Part shown: positions 1 through 4,834 of the stretch, piece by piece
Layout: every line of letters starts with the position of its first letter
Numbering within the stretch: position 1 is the first letter of the stretch
From: Methylomarinum sp050304855
GTDB taxonomy: Bacteria > Pseudomonadota > Gammaproteobacteria > Methylococcales > Methylomonadaceae
Reading direction: 5' to 3'
DNA: 5,688 nucleotides
Assembly: GCA_050304855.1 (NCBI GenBank)
Contig: JBNLEI010000317.1
Location: forward strand, 1-5,688
Notes under the pieces: model-generated
The model's database searches: none
What the model saw: the letters and a program-made list of their open reading frames with translations, nothing else
Told to the model about the DNA's origin: nothing
Made by a program: the position numbers and the translations under genes

Positions 1-645
1 TATGAACGGGCCGGAATGATTTTAACGTCGGACGGCGCAAATGGAAGTCTGACCATGATCGGAACTGTGTCGCCGGCCGGCGGGAATTTCGAAGAGCCGG
101 TCACTCTGTCAACGCTCAATACCGTCAAAACGTTTCTGGGACTTAGTGCAGACCGCGCATACAAACGGTTTTATCCGGCTGTCGATCCGCTCATATCGTG
201 GTCGCGCTATCTCGAACAGTTAAGCAACTGGTACAACCGCGAGCTCGAACCGGAATGGACCGATAACGTGTTGGCGATGTTGGCTTTAGTCAAACGCGGC
301 GATGATATTTACCAAATGATCCAAGTAGCCGGGGAAGAGGGTATCACTTTGGTGGATTACGTTACTTACCAGGAAGCGTTATTTGTCGATATGGTTTATT
401 TACAGCAGGATGCTTTCGATGAAGTCGATGTTGCCGTGCCGATCGAGCGTCAAAAAGAAAACTTTAAGTTGATGGTCAAATTAGTGACCTGTGATTATCA
501 CTTTACCGATCAGAACCAAGTCAGGGATTATTTCACTCGCTTGACCGGCCTGTTTAAAAACCTCAATTATGCGAAGTTTCACTCCGGCGAGTATCAGATG
601 ATGGTAAATAAAATAGACGAACTTGCCGATTCGGTACGCCGTTAA
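1..645 (+). CDS. ntpA: V/A-type ATP synthase catalytic subunit A, C-terminal part (5' truncated by window)
   Basis: The reading frame is open from base 1 and starts with YERAG, so the gene begins outside the window; the ATG at 16 is internal. The 214 visible residues are the last third or so of a subunit usually near 580-600 residues. They hold the conserved stretch GSLTMIGTVSPAGGNFEEPVT (about residues 14-34), matching the 'VSPPGGDFSEPVT' region of A subunits, then YPAVDPLISWSRY, then the helical C-terminal domain. The wording (AVDPL.SWSRY, LVDYVTYQEALF) resembles the A subunits of bacterial V-type enzymes of spirochaetes, chlamydiae and Bacteroidetes more than Thermus. In the family, A carries the nucleotide-binding catalytic site of the soluble V1 head and couples ATP turnover to H+ or Na+ transport; the P-loop lies upstream and cannot be seen. 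The B-subunit gene normally follows A, but here the next gene encodes an unrelated EF-hand protein. Confidence 0.93.
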   Translation, partial: YERAGMILTSDGANGSLTMIGTVSPAGGNFEEPVTLSTLNTVKTFLGLSADRAYKRFYPAVDPLISWSRYLEQLSNWYNRELEPEWTDNVLAMLALVKRGDDIYQMIQVAGEEGITLVDYVTYQEALFVDMVYLQQDAFDEVDVAVPIERQKENFKLMVKLVTCDYHFTDQNQVRDYFTRLTGLFKNLNYAKFHSGEYQMMVNKIDELADSVRR

Positions 646-656
646 GACAAAAACAG

Positions 657-680
657 CCGACCGTCTTATTAGAACGTCGG
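657..680 (+). terminator. weak hairpin after the ATPase A gene, possible terminator
   Basis: CCGAC (657-661) pairs with GTCGG (676-680), twelve bases after the A-subunit stop. The stem can extend only with a bulge or mismatches, and it is followed by an A-rich rather than a T-rich stretch; the nearest T-run (702-706) is 21 bases further on. This is not a classical intrinsic terminator on the + strand. It may simply be a weak transcript end. Confidence 0.2.
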
Positions 681-718
681 AAAAATCTTTAGAGCTAAAA
701 ATTTTTGCTGTTTATCGA

Positions 719-724
719 TATAAT
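719..724 (+). promoter_or_regulatory. candidate -10 box (TATAAT) for the EF-hand gene
   Basis: A perfect TATAAT lies about 105 bases upstream of the ATG at 829. It is preceded by an AT-rich tract including the palindrome AAAAATTTTT (697-706), which could act as an UP-like element. No good TTGACA match exists at 16-18 bases spacing, so the assignment rests on the -10 and the AT-rich context. Transcription would start near 730-731, which is the left arm of the inverted repeat described for 729-795. Confidence 0.4.
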
Positions 725-728
725 AAAG

Positions 729-795
729 CCGATATTCATATCAACTCATTCGGTAATCTGATAAAACCGATCAAAGGGTTTTGTGCGAATATCGG
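729..795 (+). promoter_or_regulatory. nested inverted repeat in the leader of the EF-hand gene
   Basis: CCGATATTC (729-737) and GAATATCGG (787-795) are perfect 9-base complements 49 bases apart. Between them two smaller stems compete for the same bases: TCGGT (750-754) with ACCGA (766-770), or AAAACC (763-768) with GGTTTT (777-782). As RNA, this could be a leader with one closing stem and two exclusive inner hairpins, ending 22 bases before the Shine-Dalgarno site. As DNA, the repeated CGATAT words (716-721, 730-735 and the complement in the right arm) could be protein sites around the transcription start. No known riboswitch class is recognised. Confidence 0.35.
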
Positions 796-817
796 AACGT
801 TATTATCAGCCAATTTC

Positions 818-824
818 AGGAAAG
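818..824 (+). promoter_or_regulatory. ribosome binding site that fixes the EF-hand start
   Basis: AGGAAAG at 818-824 lies with its AGGA core 7 bases before the ATG at 829. It supports that ATG over the in-frame TTG at 781, which has no such site and would place a non-signal extension of 16 residues in front of a clean signal peptide. Confidence 0.7.
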
Positions 825-828
825 AAAG

Positions 829-1353
829 ATGAAAGTATCCAAAAGAATCTTAATTACGACCTCGCTATTGTTATCCTTCTTATCAACCGTATCCACGCAT
901 ACTTTCGCTGAAAGCGATGTTGCCGAGATGGTCGGTAAAATGGATGATAATGCCGATAAAAAAATCGATTTTAAAGAGTTTTTTGAAGACACGGTAACCG
1001 ACAATCAGGATTCTTACGACGTTAATCATGACGGCTACATCACTGCCGGGGAAGTCGCATTAGAGCTCAAAGAAGATTTAGTCGAAACAGTCGCGGAAAT
1101 GAATCGCATCGGTGTTTCCGAGAAGAATGCCGACGCGACAATTGTGAAATCTTTATCTTCTATTGAGAAAAGATCGGAGGCCATTGTCAAGCAGATGGAT
1201 ACCGACGGCGACAATCTGGTCGAAGCGGATGAGCTAGAAGCCTTTAAACACAAACAATTCGACGCGTTAGATAAAAACAAAGACGGCGTTATCTCTTCAG
1301 CCGATTTAGTGAAAAAACCTCAACACAAAGGTTTTCCTATTCGTTTACAGTAA
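829..1353 (+). CDS. secreted four-EF-hand calcium-binding protein
   Basis: The 174-residue protein begins with a Sec-type signal peptide (basic MKVSKR, hydrophobic core about 7-21, likely cleavage after THTFA at residue 27), so it should act in the periplasm or outside. The mature part has two pairs of EF-hand loops. Loop 1, residues 39-50, has D39/N41/D43/E50. Loop 2, 64-75, has D64/N66/D68/G69/E75. Loop 3, 124-135, has D124/D126/D128/E135. Loop 4, 148-159, has D148/N150/D152/G153 and ends in D159 instead of Glu. A helical linker (about 77-120) joins the pairs. Loops 1 and 3 lack the usual Gly at position 6. None has the Pro at position 2 that marks lanmodulin, so calcium is the natural guess. 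The partner or process is unknown. It probably has its own promoter. Confidence 0.88.
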   Translation: MKVSKRILITTSLLLSFLSTVSTHTFAESDVAEMVGKMDDNADKKIDFKEFFEDTVTDNQDSYDVNHDGYITAGEVALELKEDLVETVAEMNRIGVSEKNADATIVKSLSSIEKRSEAIVKQMDTDGDNLVEADELEAFKHKQFDALDKNKDGVISSADLVKKPQHKGFPIRLQ

Positions 1354-1365
1354 GATCCGTGTTCC

Positions 1366-1425
1366 GACAATCAGTCATTTGCCCTTTGTTGCTGAATGAG
1401 GTGACAAAGCGAAAGGCTGATTGTC
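1366..1425. repeat. nested inverted repeat downstream of the EF-hand gene
   Basis: GACAATCAG (1366-1374) and CTGATTGTC (1417-1425) are perfect 9-base complements, extendable by a T-G and a C-G pair to 11. Inside, CTTTGT (1384-1389) pairs with ACAAAG (1404-1409). The whole forms a 60-base hairpin with an internal loop, beginning 12 bases after the stop at 1353. No T-run follows, so it is not a standard intrinsic terminator, but it could stabilise the 3' end, help a factor-dependent stop, or be a remnant of a small palindromic repeat element. Confidence 0.5.
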
Positions 1426-1462
1426 TCACCCTTGCTGGAGATTTTGCCTATACTGATTGCTT

Positions 1463-1474
1463 GAAACCGGTTTC
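1463..1474. promoter_or_regulatory. perfect 12-base palindrome, operator-like
   Basis: GAAACCGGTTTC is identical to its own reverse complement. Even dyads of this form with a central CG are typical of operators for LacI/GalR-type repressors, which read AAxCGxTT-like cores. It lies about 94 bases upstream of the proposed -35 box of the cytochrome gene, too far for simple promoter occlusion there, and no regulator gene is visible. The operator role is inferred from shape only. Confidence 0.35.
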
Positions 1475-1552
1475 TTTGTCATAAGCGAAGCTCAGGGTAT
1501 TGATACCGAAAGTTGAAGTCAATAAATCTCATGTAATAAACAATCATAAGAA

Positions 1553-1574
1553 CATGCATTTTCTCCTTTGCATG
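1553..1574. promoter_or_regulatory. 22-base dyad overlapping the possible cytochrome -35 box
   Basis: CATGCA (1553-1558) and TGCATG (1569-1574) are perfect inverted half-sites separated by 10 bases, a centre-to-centre distance of 16. The right half-site covers the proposed -35 hexamer (1568-1573), a position suited to a dimeric regulator. It could instead form a short RNA hairpin if transcription comes from upstream. Confidence 0.3.
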
Positions 1575-1596
1575 GACTTTTAGCATTTAGTAATAT
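1568..1596 (+). promoter_or_regulatory. possible promoter of the cytochrome c gene
   Basis: TTGCAT (1568-1573) and TAATAT (1591-1596) are separated by 17 bases, the ideal spacing, though the -35 matches only the TTG and the -10 matches four of six. Transcription would start near 1603, giving a leader of about 60 bases that opens with the hairpin at 1608-1630. The weak -35 together with the overlapping dyad would suit an activator-dependent promoter. Confidence 0.35.
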
Positions 1597-1607
1597 ACCC
1601 CGCGATT

Positions 1608-1630
1608 CGCATTCTCTAGCCGGGAATGCG
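1608..1630 (+). promoter_or_regulatory. stable hairpin in the leader of the cytochrome gene
   Basis: CGCATTCTC (1608-1616) pairs with GGGAATGCG (1622-1630) over nine positions with a single T-G wobble, leaving the 5-base loop TAGCC. It ends 32 bases before the ATG at 1663 and is not followed by a T-run, so a 5'-end stabiliser or translational control element is likelier than a terminator. The start itself has no clear Shine-Dalgarno site (the upstream bases are GTAGAAATA). Confidence 0.45.
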
Positions 1631-1662
1631 CTTAATTTAACAACCCACGAATTGTAGAAATA

Positions 1663-2268
1663 ATGAAAAGAACACTCATCGTATTGGCTTGCGGCCTGCT
1701 ATTTCATTTCCCCACTAACATTTTCGCCCAGACGCAAAAAATTGATAAATCGGCCGGCGAGGCTGCTTTTCAGACTTGCCGCGGTTGCCATAGCAGCCCT
1801 CAATACAGCAATGTTTATCCGACTTACTACGTACCAAAAATCGGCGGACAGCGTCCCGAATACATTGTTGCTGCATTAACTGCTTATAAGGAAAAAAACC
1901 GTCCACACGGTACCATGAAGGCCAACAGCTATGATTTGTCGGTGCAAACCATTCAAAACATCGCGGTTTATGTCGCAGCTTCCAATGGCGATAAAAATCA
2001 AGCGCCGGCCGACGGTAACAGCGCCAACGGCAAAAAATTAGCCGCCGCTTGCGTCAGCTGCCATACTAACAATCTGAAAGACGGCGGCAATATCCCGATT
2101 CTGGCTGGCCAATACGGTAATTATCTGGTCAAGGCCATGAAAAACTATCAGTCAGGCAAACGCAACAATCCAGTGATGCAATCAATGTTGAACGGTTTAA
2201 GCGATGACGACCTGAACGATATTTCCGCCTACTTTGCCTATATGAAGGGCTTAAGTACGGTCAAGTGA
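1663..2268 (+). CDS. periplasmic diheme cytochrome c, cytochrome c4/c553 type
   Basis: This 201-residue protein has a signal peptide (MKRT, hydrophobic core, cleavage likely after NIFA at residue 22) and two class I cytochrome c domains. Heme 1 binds at CRGCH (residues 39-43) and heme 2 at CVSCH (130-134). Each is followed by the family's conserved segment, PKIGGQRPEYIV (58-69) and PILAGQYGNYLV (145-156), then a Met that should be the second axial ligand: M85 in HGTMKA, and M172 or M175 in NPVMQSM. Length and duplication fit cytochrome c4, which carries electrons in the periplasm from the bc1 complex or a dehydrogenase to a terminal oxidase. No oxidase or dehydrogenase gene is adjacent, so the partner is unknown. 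The ATG at 1663 is chosen because it gives a complete signal peptide. Confidence 0.92.
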   Translation: MKRTLIVLACGLLFHFPTNIFAQTQKIDKSAGEAAFQTCRGCHSSPQYSNVYPTYYVPKIGGQRPEYIVAALTAYKEKNRPHGTMKANSYDLSVQTIQNIAVYVAASNGDKNQAPADGNSANGKKLAAACVSCHTNNLKDGGNIPILAGQYGNYLVKAMKNYQSGKRNNPVMQSMLNGLSDDDLNDISAYFAYMKGLSTVK

Positions 2269-2323
2269 TCCCGTTATTTGATTTCAAGCGAAGAATCCTG
2301 ATTTTCACTACCTTCTTCTGACT

Positions 2324-3298
2324 ATGCAAAATGTCAGCAGGCGGGCTATATCGAGCCCGTCTGCGCAGTTCTTATCTTCCATCTATTCGCAACTCGCCAG
2401 GCTGGAATCTGCCGGTCTTCCGGTACAGCAAGCATTGAACTTATTGCGTGCGCCCGATAAAAAAACACAGAATCGTGTAGTTCGGATGAGAAGTTTGGCC
2501 GAGTCCGGTAAATCGGTGGTCGAAGCAGGAGTCAGCAGCGGAGTTTTTAGCGTGAGAGACCAGGATCTTTTGATTGCCGGCGAGATCGGCGGCAATCTCG
2601 AAGCTATTTATACGCAGTTGAGTCAGCATTACGCGGAGTATGATAAACGCCGCAAGAAAATCAAAACCAAATTAATCCCGGCCTTTATCGTGTTGATCGT
2701 CGCTTTTTGGGTGCAACCGCTTCCCGCTTTTGTTCTCGGAGAAATCAGCCTGGCGGATTATTTATTGGCCGGCCTAGGCAAATTGCTTGTCGTTATTTTC
2801 ACAGTCGTCACAACCGTCAAGCTGCCTTTTTGGTTAACGACTGGAAACTTGAGTTTTCTGGGGTTTAGCAAGCTGGTTTATCGCTTGCAATTGAGCTTGC
2901 CCGTCATATCCGCTTGGCATACCAGAAGGCAAACTCATGCATTTCTCAATACCTTAGGACTAATGCTCGACGCCGGGGTTCCGATTACCGAGGCCATGCC
3001 AAGAACTGTTAACGTCATCAGCAACCCGCTGCTCAAGAAACGATTTATTGCAACTATCGCGGCAATCGATCAAGGCTGCGATTTGACTACCTCGTTAAGG
3101 CAAACCGGATTATTCGATAACAAGACCATTCAATTCGTCAGAAGCGGTGAGCAAAGCGGAAAATTGGCCGAATCGCTGTTGCATTATTGTAGAATCGAAA
3201 GAGAGACTATTAGTCTTCAGGAAGATATGCTGACCGAATGGGTGCCGAGAATCGTTTATCTGACCGTTGCCGCGTGGGTTGCCGGCAGTATGATCTGA
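2324..3298 (+). CDS. type II secretion/type IV pilus F-family (GspF/PilC-like) inner-membrane protein, short orphan form
   Basis: The 324-residue protein has the duplicated F-domain layout. Domain 1 (about 16-140) has the segment YSQLARLESAGLPVQQALNL, the signature AGEIGGNLEAIY (85-96) and a membrane helix about 117-135. A second helix lies about 147-168. Domain 2 (about 203-324) repeats the pattern with FLNTLGLMLDAGVPITEAM and RSGEQSGKLAESL (273-285), then a last helix about 307-324. In the family these proteins are the platform to which the assembly ATPase (GspE/PilB type) binds. Full-length members are near 400 residues; this one lacks most of the N-terminal cytoplasmic segment and ends within or just at its third helix. 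No ATPase, pilin or secretin gene is adjacent. It follows the cytochrome gene by 55 bases. The ATG at 2324 has no Shine-Dalgarno site, but an in-frame stop at 2279-2281 rules out a longer product. Confidence 0.85.
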   Translation: MQNVSRRAISSPSAQFLSSIYSQLARLESAGLPVQQALNLLRAPDKKTQNRVVRMRSLAESGKSVVEAGVSSGVFSVRDQDLLIAGEIGGNLEAIYTQLSQHYAEYDKRRKKIKTKLIPAFIVLIVAFWVQPLPAFVLGEISLADYLLAGLGKLLVVIFTVVTTVKLPFWLTTGNLSFLGFSKLVYRLQLSLPVISAWHTRRQTHAFLNTLGLMLDAGVPITEAMPRTVNVISNPLLKKRFIATIAAIDQGCDLTTSLRQTGLFDNKTIQFVRSGEQSGKLAESLLHYCRIERETISLQEDMLTEWVPRIVYLTVAAWVAGSMI

Positions 3299-3331
3299 CG
3301 GCTATCTCCAATTAGGGAAAAAATCACACGA

Positions 3332-4831
3332 TTACACCGTTTCCGACACTAAGTTACCGCCGCCTGACCCTTGTTTAGGTTCCTCTAACGGCTTGCCGTG
3401 TTGAACGTCGATAATGCCGGCATGAATACCGTTATTTTCCAGTTGCTCCCTCAAATAATCGATATGGCGGTTGATTTTGGCGACAGTCGATGATTTTTCA
3501 CTCCAAAAACGTGTACTGACAATCGTGTCATAATTACTGATGCGGCAATGGATGGTACCCAAGTCCGGCGGAGTCACGGAAATGTTAACCAACCAACTAT
3601 TTTTCTGATCCTTTTGTTCGGGATGCTTTTCCAGTTCGATTTCGATAGCGACTTTTTCAATTTGCGTATCTTGAAAAAAGGGCAGTTCAAGTAACCAACT
3701 TTGTTTGGCTCCATCTTCTTTCGGCAATGAATTAAGCTGGTCGAGCACAATTTTGGCCAATGTATTGTTGGATTGTTGTAGTATCTCTTTGAATAAATTT
3801 AAGTCGCCGCTCTGAGCTTTCTGCTCTCCTTTGGGTTCGGTTTGTTGTTGCAAAATATCGATGAGCCTCAGCAGTTTCAGTTTAAAGTCCTGCTTCAGAT
3901 TGATATCGCCGGTATTAAGCAGCCGGCTTAAACCAGCTTCCAGGAATCGGCCAGAATTGGCAATTTGCTGTTTTAAAATACGGGGCTCAAGCATTTGCGA
4001 TTTTTGCGGCAAACTTTGCAACAATTCACGAGCCAGCCTTTTTAGGGTTTCCGGCACATTCTGGTCGGCCTCGATACTTGGTAAGGCTTTCGTTAACCGG
4101 TTGAGTAAAACGGTTGCGGATTCCTGTGTCGGCAAATAGCGTTTAAAGGTATCGTTAATGATGCGTTCCGGAGTGTCCGCCAGTGGCTTTTCAATCAGTT
4201 TAAACTGGGGGCGGTCGCCACCTTTGACAACTTCCAATGTGATTAGCCGGTCTTTTTGAAGCGTTAACGTTGCGGATTTGTCGGCTGTCAGAATTTGTTT
4301 ACGCGTCAGATTCAGGCTTAGGTGTTGAAATTGCCTGCTTTTATCGTCTTTTGGCGAAACAGCAAAAAAAACCTGTCCGGTTATCTTTTTGTCTGAAACC
4401 TCAATTAAACGAATTTGCAACAGTTCACCTTTAACCAACTGTTTGGTTAGTTCAGGAGCTGTTTTAGGTTGACTGTCGACACGCGGCAGGACCTGTTTTA
4501 ACAGAACTTCGGTCGACACTTTTGCGGTTGCCGCCTCAGATTTCTCGGTTAGTCCAGAGGCGTGATACGAGGCGGGTATAATTTTAAACCGATACGCCGG
4601 CTTGGTTTCTGTTACCAATAAAGTCAGGGTTTGTCCTTTAACTAAGTCGACCGCTTGATTAGGTTCCACATGAATAGTTTTGCCTGCGAGTTGTAAGGTC
4701 AATTGATTTTGTGCGATGTCGGTTTTTAGGACTACCGCCTCCAATTGCTGATTCAACTGCAGCTTTAAATGATCGATACCACCTTGGGCTAACGTTGCGC
4801 CAACAGCCGGAATGGGTATCTTGATCTCCAT
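3332..4831 (-). CDS. fliK: flagellar hook-length control protein FliK-like
   Basis: The C-terminal part of this 499-residue protein matches the FliK C-terminal (Flg_hook) domain: VTPPDLGTIHCRIS (419-432), where most members have 'hPeeLGxVxVxl', then a helix RHIDYLREQLENNGI (455-469) and the closing strand AGIIDVQHG, then a Gly-rich tail. FliK measures the hook and, through this domain, switches the FlhB export gate from hook to filament substrates. The N-terminal two thirds are unusual: two beta-rich segments (about 28-85 and 137-214), each ending in a similar FKII/FKLI strand, and a helical middle (about 222-370). The gene starts 3 bases after the HDOD stop; the only purine-rich site, AGG, overlaps that stop and is just 2 bases from the ATG, which suggests translational coupling. 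No other flagellar gene is in view, so a FliK paralogue rather than the main hook ruler is possible; the symbol is by family. Confidence 0.78.
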   Translation of the reverse strand: MEIKIPIPAVGATLAQGGIDHLKLQLNQQLEAVVLKTDIAQNQLTLQLAGKTIHVEPNQAVDLVKGQTLTLLVTETKPAYRFKIIPASYHASGLTEKSEAATAKVSTEVLLKQVLPRVDSQPKTAPELTKQLVKGELLQIRLIEVSDKKITGQVFFAVSPKDDKSRQFQHLSLNLTRKQILTADKSATLTLQKDRLITLEVVKGGDRPQFKLIEKPLADTPERIINDTFKRYLPTQESATVLLNRLTKALPSIEADQNVPETLKRLARELLQSLPQKSQMLEPRILKQQIANSGRFLEAGLSRLLNTGDINLKQDFKLKLLRLIDILQQQTEPKGEQKAQSGDLNLFKEILQQSNNTLAKIVLDQLNSLPKEDGAKQSWLLELPFFQDTQIEKVAIEIELEKHPEQKDQKNSWLVNISVTPPDLGTIHCRISNYDTIVSTRFWSEKSSTVAKINRHIDYLREQLENNGIHAGIIDVQHGKPLEEPKQGSGGGNLVSETV

Positions 4832-4834
4832 TGC

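Larger units (their letters stand above)
1354..1662. other. 309-base intergenic region without a supported gene
   Basis: Between the EF-hand and cytochrome genes I see no reading frame with a ribosome binding site and recognisable product. The stretch holds a nested hairpin (1366-1425), a perfect 12-base palindrome (1463-1474), a 22-base dyad (1553-1574), a possible promoter (1568-1596) and a leader hairpin (1608-1630), each listed separately. The middle part (about 1480-1550) is AT-rich and shows nothing I can name. Confidence 0.6.

Noticed and set aside
781..828. TTG start giving a 190-residue EF-hand protein
   Set aside because: It would put 16 polar residues ahead of a complete signal peptide and has no ribosome site, while the ATG at 829 has AGGA at the right distance.
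623..832. 69-codon open frame on the + strand between the ATPase and EF-hand genes
   Set aside because: It starts inside the A-subunit gene, has no ribosome binding site and no recognisable sequence, and runs through the promoter and inverted repeat into the EF-hand start.
816..1280. Two minus-strand open frames across the EF-hand gene
   Set aside because: Ser-rich, low-complexity translations that mirror the Asp/Glu/Lys-rich EF-hand coding strand; shadows.
829..1353. Lanmodulin identity for the EF-hand protein
   Set aside because: None of the four loops has Pro at position 2, and the pairs are joined by a long helical linker unlike lanmodulin's short, even spacing.
1359..1484. 41-codon GTG-started frame in the intergenic region
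   Set aside because: No ribosome binding site, no recognisable product, and it is largely made of the hairpin and palindrome sequences; probably chance.
3299..3331. Bidirectional terminator between the convergent PilC-like and FliK-like genes
   Set aside because: There is a six-base T-run on the minus strand, but no convincing GC-rich stem next to it on either strand.
3831..4139. 102-codon + strand frame inside the FliK-like gene
   Set aside because: Cys/Ser-rich antisense shadow of a well-supported coding region with no ribosome site or homology signal.
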